From Gordius sp. MW1 (lineage: Eukaryota; Nematomorpha; Gordioida; Gordea; Gordiidae): DNA of 64,000 nt. Shown here piece by piece: positions 55,772 through 64,000 of the stretch (position 1 is the stretch's first letter; every line of letters begins with the position of its first letter). Location of the stretch: assembly GCA_964036665.1 (NCBI GenBank), contig OZ038527.1:17630221-17694220 (forward strand), in the 5' to 3' direction. The notes beneath the pieces are model-generated. The model made no database searches, was not told where the DNA came from, and worked only from the letters and a program-made list of their open reading frames with translations. The position numbers and the translations under genes were made by a program.

Positions 55772-56389
55772 TTAGGCATATAAAAATTGTAACATCTCAT
55801 TTGTGACTAGATAATTTTTAAGACTTTGTTGAGCATAGTTGATGTCATCATTAATTTTTGCAATTAATTCTTTTAGACTATTGAAATTCATTTCTTTACG
55901 AATATATCCAATTAAAATAACTTTTAAAGTTGATCCATAGAATTCTTTATCAAAATTGTGAATAATATGAGTTTCCTAAGGAAATAAATCAGACATTTTG
56001 AAGTAATAAATAACTATTAAAATAGCTAAACATAATTAATAACTTAATTATAAATATCATGAAATCCTTAATTTGAGAATCATCCTTACAAATGATCTTT
56101 CACAATTTTTATAAAAGGGACAATATCCAATGTTGGTAGCCATATGATATATAATTTTTGAGTTATCAATTGAAGCTAATCCGTAATAAACACCATTTTC
56201 AAGAGTAGAAGGTAGATTTTTGACAACATCTTCACTAAAATTAGCTATACTCTATGAAAAAACTGATACAATAATAATACCTGTTGGAAATCCTAAATCT
56301 TTGCTACCTCTAGCAAACCCTTTTACAACGGTGCCCTTTAGAAAAAACGGTAAAGGAAAATTTTTTATAGTTAGCGGGGTATCATCCAT
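55772..56389 (-). CDS. RFK: Riboflavin kinase, complete, three exons
   Basis: Monofunctional eukaryotic flavokinase, which phosphorylates riboflavin to FMN with ATP. Exons on the minus strand: 56389-56281, 56244-56090, 55975-55772; introns of 36 and 114 nt, phase consistent, 155 aa, the same size as the human enzyme. FLKGTVVKGFARGSKDLGFP leads into the PTAN nucleotide- and metal-binding motif (residues 36-38, TAN), which crosses intron 1. NGVYYGLASI and NIGYCPFY follow. The catalytic glutamate is E89 in ETHIIHNF, then DKEFYGSTLKVILIGYIRKE and FNSLKELIAKINDDI. The intron 1 acceptor is the second of two AGs, chosen because it gives PTAN. No FAD synthetase domain is attached, as expected for animals. 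The upstream gap (56390-57105) shows no other feature. Confidence 0.94.
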
Positions 56390-57105
56390 AAAAAAAATTA
56401 TAATGACTTAAATTCAGCTCTGCCTTATAACTACGCATAATTGACAATATAAAATTTTCAATTTGGTACAAAGCATCGATGTTACCAAACTTGAAATAAT
56501 CCTTGTTTCAATGCAATTTGCCGCCGATATTTTAGGGTTGCTTTGAAGCAAACTATGGCAAAACTGGTGCCAGTGTTGGGCTTAATTTAGGATTGAGGTG
56601 AAATTGACGTCATGAATAGGATCACTTTTTATGATTATTAAAATACTTAAAAGCTTGATTCTTACCCAGACCTAAAATATAAACTCCCATCCATTAAAGC
56701 CAAACCCATTAACATATTTTTATTAGTAAGCCGCATGACTCAATGCTCACAGCAATTATACCTCATTGATTGAAAGGGCTAATATCTATTTAATCTGACA
56801 AGTACGCAACTTTTTTTACTAAAGGAAAAAAAATTGAGAGATTGGATTAGGATAAATCATGTGATAAAATTACTACTTCCTCCTTCTTGGTTTATAAATT
56901 ATTTGCTTCTAAAATCGTAATTCCGACCTGCATTCTTTTATTCAAAATTTTTGTATATTCAATCATAAGTATCTTTATATATATATTTAAAATCTGTATA
57001 ATCTTACAAACATGTTGATTAACTTTAAATATATTCGAGTATCTTAAAGCATTTAAAATTTGTCTTAAAGTTGAATCTAACGTGTAGGTTGCATTGGGCA
57101 TAGCT

Positions 57106-57240
57106 CATGGGGGTAGCCACGTTTTGGATTAAAGAGGGGAGCGGAAATGCTTTAGGGGGGCGGGGGGCAAAACATATTTTAAGGGTTTCTGCATTTAAAA
57201 TTTTTTTATTGTCATTTGAGGGGGGGGGCCTCGAGCCCAT
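57106..57240. mobile_element. AAACGTTT-subfamily MITE, decayed
   Basis: CATGGGGGTAGCCACG at left and runs of G inside (GGGGGGCGGGGGGCAAAACA); the right end has degenerated to GCCTCGAGCCCATCC. Confidence 0.7.
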
Positions 57241-57372
57241 CCCAATGTTTTAATTCGTTTAATTGCCGTGGGCTTCATGTAAATCTTGAGCGGAGTTAAA
57301 GGTCTATAGGAAGAGGTAAAATACGAATTATCCGAAAATATAATTTGTAAGAGCTAGTGATGCGGAAAAACC

Positions 57373-57485
57373 AAGAAAATTCTTGATCTCGTCTCGATAA
57401 ACCGAGACGAGACGAGAATTAGAAAATTTGGCCCGAGATCGATACGAGAATTTTAATGTCGAGACGAGACGAGAGTTTTTAGGGG
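57373..57485. repeat. CGAGACGAGA-rich block, second copy
   Basis: TCTCGTCTCGATAAACCGAG followed by CGAGACGAGAATT and CGAGACGAGACGAGAG. Like 1484-1608; probably the subterminal region of a hAT-like element whose other end was not found. Confidence 0.55.
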
Positions 57486-58045
57486 AGATTTTTATTTTTT
57501 ATTAATTATTAGATTTTAGTAAACTATTGCTTATTTTTACTTGCATGGTTTACATTTAAAGTATTAAATATGAATCAATATAACAGGAATATATTTGATA
57601 ATATAATAACACAAAGTGTAATAAATATGATCTATTTTTGCAAAAAGTTTAAAATTTGGCAATCACAGTTCATTTACATATGTTTGGATGGCCCTTAGGG
57701 TATGTGAATAATTTAAAAATATATTTATCAATTTACACTTTGAATGAGTTTTGATTGAATTTCGCAGTTTCTCATCCTGCATGATGCGGTAATTACAAAT
57801 TGGTGGTCAATTAGTTTGAAAAATTGTACAATTTAATGGTGGCTCGAGATTTTTTGAGCATCCTAGCGTCATTTCATCCTGCCTATTTTAAAAGTACAAT
57901 TGAATATTTGATGACACTCTAATAGATTAAATCTTGAGTTTTTTTATAAGTTTTCATCCTTCAACTAATAGTATAAATCCTAAATTTTTGAACCTTAATA
58001 TCACATGATGTGATAACATTGTTTTGTCATATGCATTACCTTTCA

Positions 58046-58190
58046 TATTATAAACTGAGCTTGGCAGGTGCATTCGAATTTAATATAATTTTTTAATTGT
58101 GGCATGGCAATTGTGCAATATAAAATAAATAAACACGGACTTATATTATACTAGATAAATAACTATTTAATGGAAAAGTTAGTTAGAATT
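58046..58190 (+). repeat. Dispersed repeat, copy 2
   Basis: Same sequence as 785-912, slightly longer (an extra TGGCATGGCAATTG). No coding potential. Confidence 0.7.
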
Positions 58191-60515
58191 GTGTAATAAT
58201 GCATTGTAATAAAACTTTATTAGATAGATAAAAGTATCCCAATTATCAAAGATAATTATCAATTGACTTCTTACTTTATTAATGAATTTTCTATAACACA
58301 CATATTGCGAGAGATAAATAAATAATATATTAATGAATACGATCAAAATGAATCTTATATATACGATAAATAATCTCGCGTGATAAATAACATTATTGAC
58401 GCCCGCTAAACAACGAGCGAGGGAGAGACAACGACCGTGTAAGATACAAAGGGGTAGGGGAAGGAAGGGAGAGATAGAGAAGTGTAAACACCTTTCACAA
58501 CAAATTGGAAGGTAATTATAAATAGCGTAGTGAAGGGGGCGGGGGTTATGTTAGAACCCCCCCACCCCCCCCCCCCCCCCCCCCATGGACAAAAAAATTT
58601 GACTTTTTTTTCAAATTATACGGAAAAATTCAATAATATTAATAGGAGTCTTGTTTGCGCATATATAAATAATAAGTTATCTTAATTAATTTGAAATTTA
58701 ATTTTAGATGAAATATACTAATTCTAACACTATTTGTACAAAAATCTTCTCACCCGAGTGCGTGTTTTCTAATAAGAAAAAATTTAATTCTTAATTATTT
58801 CTCTAAAAAACTATCTCAATCTAAAATAAACGAGGAAGATGCTGATACAAACCATTAGTTATAATATAAATGTAATTAATTATTTTATGGTTATTTTAAA
58901 CTTACATTAGTTCCTTGTTTATAGTACGGATATACAACTAGAGAAGAGTATATTAATAAAATACAAATTTAATAATGATTGTAAATGATAATTTTACAAA
59001 GCGTTTAGCACGATTCTTTCACATTTTTAACATGCTGAAAAATTTAATTACTTTAGAAATTGTGCGTGCTAATTCTAGAGTAAAATTGTGCGTGCTAATT
59101 CAACTAAAAATTAATATTCCTTAGGGTTTATAAAATTCATTTTTTAAAGTTTACTTTTTAATGATCATGATATAACTAACTTTATTATAGCAAATACAGC
59201 TGGCAGTCCAAAAGCCGGGTAGGGGCTTTTGTTAAAAATTGCGGGCCTGGCCCGGACGAGCGTTATGGTAATAAAACTGGTTTGGGACGGTTCTAGCTAT
59301 TAGTAGGAGCCATTCTGTATTAATATATAAAAATGGTGTTCTTTATGATGTTTATAAAATTTTATTATTATTTAACTTTACAATATAAACAAATCCTTAT
59401 TGATTTATGTTTGCGATTTATTCATAGAACTTGTGATTTTTAAAGAGGTGGATTCTAAATATTTTTATTTTTTAAAAAGGGGATAGGGAAACATCAACGA
59501 AAATAGGTATATTTAGTATAAAATCAACCTTGCATAGAGTTTCAATTATCATAAATGGTTTTATGCAGCTTCAAGTGCTACTAATGTAAATTTAACTTGT
59601 TGGAAGAAACAAAAGCCTGTTTGAGACCAATGTATTTAACATGATTAATATTGAACATTTTCAACATATAAATAAATGATTGTTTTAGTATTGACAAAAA
59701 ATGTTTAAATTTGGGAAGTTGTAGGCTGAGTCTATGCATTACAAAAAATCAGCGGGGCGAACTCGGGCTTATAATCTTATTTTAACGGTCCCGGGGCGGG
59801 ATAATTTTTGGTACTGGTGGGAAAATTAAGCCTAAAAGGCCAGTGTTTAGTTCAACAATGGGCCTAATTAGCGCAAACAGAAAAATTGGAAGGAGCTCTT
59901 TGCAATTAGCGTTTCCGAAGATATTATTAATGCATTTTTCACCAAAAACCCATCTTAGATATTAAATTTTTATATATTTTTAATTATTTTTGTTTACTTA
60001 AAATTTTTGGACACAAAATTTACCTTGCCCATCCCCCCTTACTTAGATGATCCTGCCTCCGCCATTACTGTATATAAGCTTAAATTTTTTTTTGTTTGAT
60101 AGTATTATTTGTCAAAAATTTTGAACCCCCCCCCCCCCCCCCCCCTCATGAGGCAATCCTGGCTCCTATGGTAATCATTTAGTATACAAATTTGATTATA
60201 ATAATTTTATCACGATTTAAAGTTTAAAACCTTATGTTCTTGATCCTTTATTAATGCTGCTTTTATTATTGTTTTTACAACGTTTTAACATGTGCAATTA
60301 GTTATCAATTCTGTGAATAACAATGTGTCGTTTTATGTTGAGGAGTAGTATACTTTTCCCATTTATGTTAAGGATTAAAACTTTTCTATATACCATAAAT
60401 GATCGCATATACAAATTTATGTTATAAACAATGTTTTAGTTGAAATTGACTAATTTCATATTAAATAAAATATTTTCTCCATACAGTATGCTACAAAAAA
60501 AATTGATATCACAAC
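58191..60515. other. Intergenic with homopolymer C runs and decayed repeats
   Basis: A run of C residues about 20 long lies at 58565-58584 and another at 60127-60146; both flank stretches like the right ends of CAGGCGCGTAGCC elements (CATGAGGCAATCCTGGCTCC). 59052-59105 has AAATTGTGCGTGCTAATTC twice. 59208-59300 and 59745-59830 contain GGGCCTGGCCCGG and CGGTCCCGGGGCGGG, probably decayed ends of a GC-word hAT family. No gene found. Confidence 0.45.
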
Positions 60516-60955
60516 CATAGACTAGATAGACTGCTCATGCCATATGTTTCATATGGTAAATTGTGTGTCGAATTTTCCTCCACTTTGAAAACAACAACTT
60601 ATGTATTTTAACCAAGTAATTATGCGCTAAACAGTCATTTATCCTTCCTCACTAGTTTATAAATTTGAATGAACATCAAATTAATATTACACAAAATATA
60701 GATGACGCTATATTATTAAAAAAACGTTCATCACAATTTTTACATTTTAAATTCTTGTGTATTGTGTAAATGATATTTATTCTTAAATGCTGTTTTTGAT
60801 ATCTACCCAGTTCAATATTTTTTATTTACTTTTTAAGATATTTTAATTTGCTAAAATTACTAATTTCTATATAACCACCACTTTACCTTAACATCAAAAT
60901 GATGGAAAAAAGGGTACACATTTTGTGCGTTGATGAGCAGTCTATCTAGTCTATG
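60516..60955. mobile_element. hAT-type MITE upstream of C1D
   Basis: A perfect 23-bp inverted repeat begins CATAGACTAGATAGACTGCT (60516-60538, 60933-60955). Flanking octamers ATCACAAC (60508-60515) and ATTACAAC (60956-60963) match at 7 of 8. 440 bp, AT-rich, noncoding. Confidence 0.88.
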
Positions 60956-61009
60956 ATTACAACTATCAATTAAAGTTTTTTGTTTATACATTTTTTGGTG
61001 TTTTTTAGC

Positions 61010-61030
61010 GTTCTGCTACTTTGACGGGAT
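61010..61030. mobile_element. Solo end of a GGTCAAAGTAGCAGAA MITE
   Basis: TTCTGCTACTTTGACGGG matches the right end of the TTAGGG MITE family (compare 63035-63050). No left partner lies upstream. It ends 20-odd bases before the C1D start codon. Confidence 0.5.
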
Positions 61031-61047
61031 TTCCTAAATTTAAAAGT

Positions 61048-61546
61048 ATGATCGAACGAGCGCTTCCAATTGATGATAGTAGTATTTCTGATGAGATAAA
61101 TGAAACGACAAAAAAATTAGGCGATCAAATTGTCCATTTAAAAGAGCTTATAATACCGTTATTAACTTCTTTTAATCAAGACAAAAATAAAGTATCTAAT
61201 TTACACATGTTAATTTATATTTTAGTGGGATCCAATTAAAAGGGCAAATTGCAATATATCTACTTTGTATCTGATAAACTCATTAATGTTTAGTAATTAG
61301 TTATATCGTTAATTAATTTTTGTTTTAATTCTAGTGCATATGAATTTGAATGCATCAGATATACCATCTTCTGGAATTAAAGAAGAATTAGATGGAATAA
61401 AAAATTGTCTAAAAGATCTAAGAGATACTGAAATAAAATTGAATCTAAGGGAAAAACCAAAAAGAACACAGCTTGATGCACAAGCGGCCAAAAGATTTAT
61501 TACAAATGCCATATGGCAAGCCAATGCCAGTGATAATAACAAATAA
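61048..61546 (+). CDS. C1D: C1D nuclear exosome cofactor homologue, three exons
   Basis: C1D (yeast Rrp47/Lrp1) is a small Sas10/C1D-family protein that binds Rrp6 and guides the nuclear exosome in rRNA and snoRNA processing. Exons: 61048-61191, 61226-61292, 61335-61546, with introns of only 34 and 42 nt; phase consistent; 140 aa (human 141). The weak N-terminal helix KKLGDQIVHLKELIIPLL leads into WDPIKRANCNISTLYLINSL, equivalent to the family's DPLEQAK...LNSMFW helix. Then comes IKEELDGIKNCLKDL, matching VKQELERI, and LDAQAAKRFITNAIW, the family's best-conserved block. Reading through intron 1 or 2 gives open but unrelated sequence with stops, so splicing is required. The first ATG after the upstream MITE end is used. 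Divergent, but the length, order and motifs agree. AATAAA overlaps the stop codon. Confidence 0.87.
61192..61225 (+). other. 34-nt intron in C1D
   Basis: GTATCTAATT ... TATATTTTAG, 34 nt. Required to bring WDPIKRAN into frame behind QDKNK. It is the shortest intron in the window. Confidence 0.85.
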
Positions 61547-61930
61547 ATATTTTAAGATTCATTTATCATACTATAAAAAGTTTATCTATACTGATTGTTT
61601 ATAATATTAGTTTTATATACATTGAATTATATTGACTACTATATTTAATAATTTTATAAAATCAATATTAAGTTGATTATTAATTAGAATCATAAAATTT
61701 ACAATTGAATTTTACTTTTGGGACAACGATAATTTTTTAAAAAATAATGTAATACTTTGTTAATATCCACATTTTTGTTTAAAATTTAGGAATGTAATTA
61801 AACTGTATAGGTCTAGCACTTATTCTTTACGTAAACAAAACTGTCACCAAACAGAAATAATATGTATGAAGTTTTGTTTGGCACCCTTTTACAAGTTAAT
61901 TTACACGAAAGGGAGGGATATTGATTAGCA
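61547..61930. other. 3' flank of C1D
   Basis: AT-rich, no repeat ends or open frames supported. It likely holds the C1D 3' end. Confidence 0.45.
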
Positions 61931-61950
61931 ACAAATTGTAATGCTGTAAA

Positions 61951-62074
61951 CATGGGCGTACCCAGGTTTTGAATTAGGGGGGGGGGGGAACGGTAAAGTT
62001 CATTTAGAGGGGGGCATAACATAATTTTTTTTCTCGTAAATTAGGGGGGGCGGCCCCCCCTGCGTACGTCCATG
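61951..62074. mobile_element. AAACGTTT-subfamily MITE inside a hAT terminal repeat
   Basis: CATGGGCGTACCCAGG to TGCGTACGTCCATG, flanked by GCTGTAAA / ACTGTAAA (7 of 8). It sits 12 bp into the hAT element's left terminal repeat, which would be expected to stop that copy from transposing. Confidence 0.9.
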
Positions 62075-62288
62075 ACTGTAAACACAAAAATCGAACGCGT
62101 TCACGTCCCTTTTCAAAAAAAGGAACGCGTTTACGTTCGTTCATAATTGATAAATTTTTATTTAATTTAATATAAACAAATGTCATATTTTTTAACACAA
62201 TATATTAGCCATGATAAAAAATAATAGGTTTATTTCAATAATATAATTGTAAATATAATATAATAGAGCGAATATAAAGATTTTTTAT

Positions 62289-62580
62289 TTATAAAAAATT
62301 TTTCTTATCAATTTTTAATAATTGTTTTTCAAAATTTTCGTCTGATAAGCAGGAACGCTTGGCAGTTAATACAGGATTAGCTATACTAAAAACGCGCTCC
62401 ACAGGGCCAGATGAGGGGATTTGAATATTATACTTAATAAACAAAACTTTTAAAGCAGGAAATTTAGTAAAAACATTTAATGTTCTTCGCTTCAAAAAAT
62501 TGCGATAAGATATCATCCTCCAATCCGCCCTCTACTTCCTCGTCAAAAAATGATACTTCGGAATCGACAATTCTTTCATT
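62289..62580 (-). pseudogene. hAT transposase C-terminal remnant, frameshifted copy
   Basis: 62289-62516 on the minus strand reads the hATC core (LFIKYNIQIPSSGPVERVFS, then SIANPVLTAKRSCLSDENFE). The preceding part, equivalent to residues 17-32 of the sister fragment, is out of frame at about 62495-62560. Note G for A in SSAPVER. Inactive. Confidence 0.85.
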
Positions 62581-62852
62581 ATCAATTCTAGGGGTTCAAA
62601 CCCTTTTTCAATAAAACTAAAAGTTTATTCTTTTTTAGATTTAGTAATTATTAAATTCGGTCCTTTATGAGTAATTATCATATTTTGGTCATGGCAATGT
62701 CAATTCATCTGCTGATTTTGAATATTCAGAACCTAAAGATGACGACGATATAATAATATGATTGTCCATATTAACCTATAAACTGAAATATAATTAATAA
62801 TATCAAATTAATAAACTTTAATCTTATCTTCTTTTGCACGGTACGGTATGTT

Positions 62853-63056
62853 GGCACCCGGTCAAAGTAACAGAAAAATAGCAGCTAAATTGGTCAGATA
62901 TCGTCAGAATTCATCAAGATTGTTATGGTTAGGAATAGGGTTAGGGTCACGAATACATCAGAAATTCCCTCCCCATTTGAGATTTAATTCTAATATCTTG
63001 ATTACAAAAATATTTTTCTGCTACTTTTTCATCATTCTCCTATTTTGACGGGTATT
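62853..63056. mobile_element. TTAGGG MITE nested in the hAT copy
   Basis: Starts GCACCCGGTCAAAGTAACAG and ends CTCCTATTTTGACGGGTATT. Flanked by CGGTATGTT (about 62843-62852 and 63057-63065). The sister hAT copy reads straight across this point (TATAGTATGTTG near 26624), which is the empty site. It contains ATAGGGTTAGGGTCAC. Confidence 0.88.
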
Positions 63057-63329
63057 CGGTATGTTAAAGTATTTCAGAATAGGTAATAGGAAAAACAGCT
63101 GATTTAAAAATATAAGTCTTTTTTGTTACAAAATTCGGATTAACATCATTTTTCAAATAAATAAAAAAGGGTTTTTAAAATTGAACGAACGTCAAATTCG
63201 AACGCGTTCATCAAAAAAAGGAACGCGTTCACCTTCAAAGTTCACCAAAAAAAAGGAACGCCATTCATCAATTTTTAAAAAAATTTGAACGCGTTCATTC
63301 ACAACAATAACAAATTGCTATATTTTAAC

Positions 63330-64000
63330 TAGAGCCCTGCACGGTCTACCCAAAGCCCGGCCCAATCAAGTTTCAAGCCAGGCTAGGGCAGAATTTAATT
63401 AAATGCTCGATTCGAGCCTAACGAGGCGGCCCCATTCACTATATAGTGAAGGTAGCAGCCAAGAAACACTGCCATAAAATATCATCGACCAATACCTTAG
63501 AAAGGCTTCACGCTTATTCCTTGGTCTCGAGGACTTAAGCTTATTTGGGACTTCGCCAAGGTTGATATCTTAGTCCCATCCTACTTTTATCTCGACTTAA
63601 TTGTCAATGCTGAGAAACGGAAGACTTTAAAAAATTCCTCCTTCTTGGACTAAGTTTTCATACCCGTCGTGGCTATCACAATCGGAAACCTAGGCCTCGA
63701 AGCTATTTGAAAAAGCGATCATTAATGTTTCCATGATTAGAAAATCCTTTTTCATCAAGCGAAAGATTAAATGAAAATTATTGGTTCCAACACGATTTCT
63801 GTACGAAATGTGGTTTAATTATATTAGTGGTCAATATATAATGTTTTGTGTACATAAATGAAAGCATATTAAAAATTATTCTAAATCATTTTAAAGGATA
63901 TTATTTAAAATTGTTAATTTCGTGTAAAACTCAAATACATATTCCGAATTAAATTTCATTTACATATTAAGTTTTAAAGATGTTCATCAAAACTACCGAA
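63330..64000. mobile_element. Left end of a further hAT-like element, running off the window
   Basis: TAGAGCCCTGCACGGTCTAC then AAAGCCCGGCCC is a typical hAT-type start (TAGRGYYYTGCACGG) with GC-rich subterminal words. The remaining 650 bp have no open frame or recognisable domain; no right end is seen before 64000. 63430-63700 is less AT-rich than its surroundings but unassigned. Confidence 0.5.

Larger units (their letters stand above)
61939..63309 (-). mobile_element. Second copy of the GAACGCGTTC hAT element, with two nested MITEs
   Basis: Starts TAATGCTGTAAAC and ends TTCACAACAATA, flanked by a perfect 8-bp duplication ACAAATTG (61931-61938, 63310-63317). Same subterminal GAACGCGTTC words, AT-rich stretch and hATC remnant as 25878-26907. 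It is interrupted by a short MITE in its left terminal repeat (61951-62074) and a TTAGGG MITE at 62853-63056. The uninterrupted sister copy gives the empty sites. Confidence 0.92.

Noticed and set aside
61048-61239. C1D exon 1 continuing to the stop at 61239
   Set aside because: The extension lacks the DPxxxAK helix, whereas splicing at 61192/61225 supplies it and restores the human-like length.
1-64000. CRISPR arrays, operons, bacterial promoters
   Set aside because: The sequence is eukaryotic: spliced genes, no evenly spaced identical repeats with unique spacers, no prokaryotic gene order.

Overview
This is a eukaryotic nuclear window, AT-rich, almost certainly from an invertebrate animal. 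The evidence is spliced GT-AG genes, a Vsx-type homeobox gene with its CVC domain, animal-like SF3A1, MetAP1, RFK and C1D homologues, and a heavy load of DNA transposons. Internal TTAGGG/CCCTAA tracts fit a TTAGGG telomere lineage and argue weakly against an insect. The phylum is not resolved. Introns of only 34-42 nt beside kilobase introns recall some flatworms, but this is only a suggestion.

Six protein-coding genes can be built exon by exon with consistent splice phase. (1) SF3A1, a splicing factor of the U2 snRNP, 9003-20224 (+), 15 exons, 754 aa. (2) An unrecognised two-exon gene, 20884-22095 (-), 384 aa. (3) A Vsx/Chx10-type homeobox gene, 32559-43253 (+), five exons, about 499 aa. (4) Methionine aminopeptidase 1, 47246-55625 (+), 13 exons, 374 aa. 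(5) Riboflavin kinase, 55772-56389 (-), three exons, 155 aa, converging tail to tail with MetAP1. (6) A C1D exosome-cofactor homologue, 61048-61546 (+), three exons, 140 aa. These are unrelated housekeeping or developmental genes with no sign of an operon.

The rest is mainly mobile DNA. The first 8.9 kb hold a decayed hAT, an inverted-repeat element with internal tandem duplications, a 2.3 kb foldback element, a MULE-like transposase relic and elements containing TTAGGG. Mid-window introns and intergenic DNA are filled by hAT-type nonautonomous elements with 8-bp target-site duplications (TSDs): several 0.6-1.0 kb ones, and about 30 copies of short elements ending in CATGGGCGTAGCC or CAGGCGCGTAGCC that carry long G and C runs. 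Single piggyBac-like, Harbinger-like and Ty3/gypsy fragments are also present. Several elements are nested in one another, with intact TSDs that give the order of insertion.

The most notable points are the recurrent 34-42 nt introns (one, in SF3A1, is a multiple of three without a stop and so is easily missed), transposon ends lying 23-78 bp upstream of the start codons of three genes, the MITE family that carries telomere-like repeats, and the well-resolved nested insertions.
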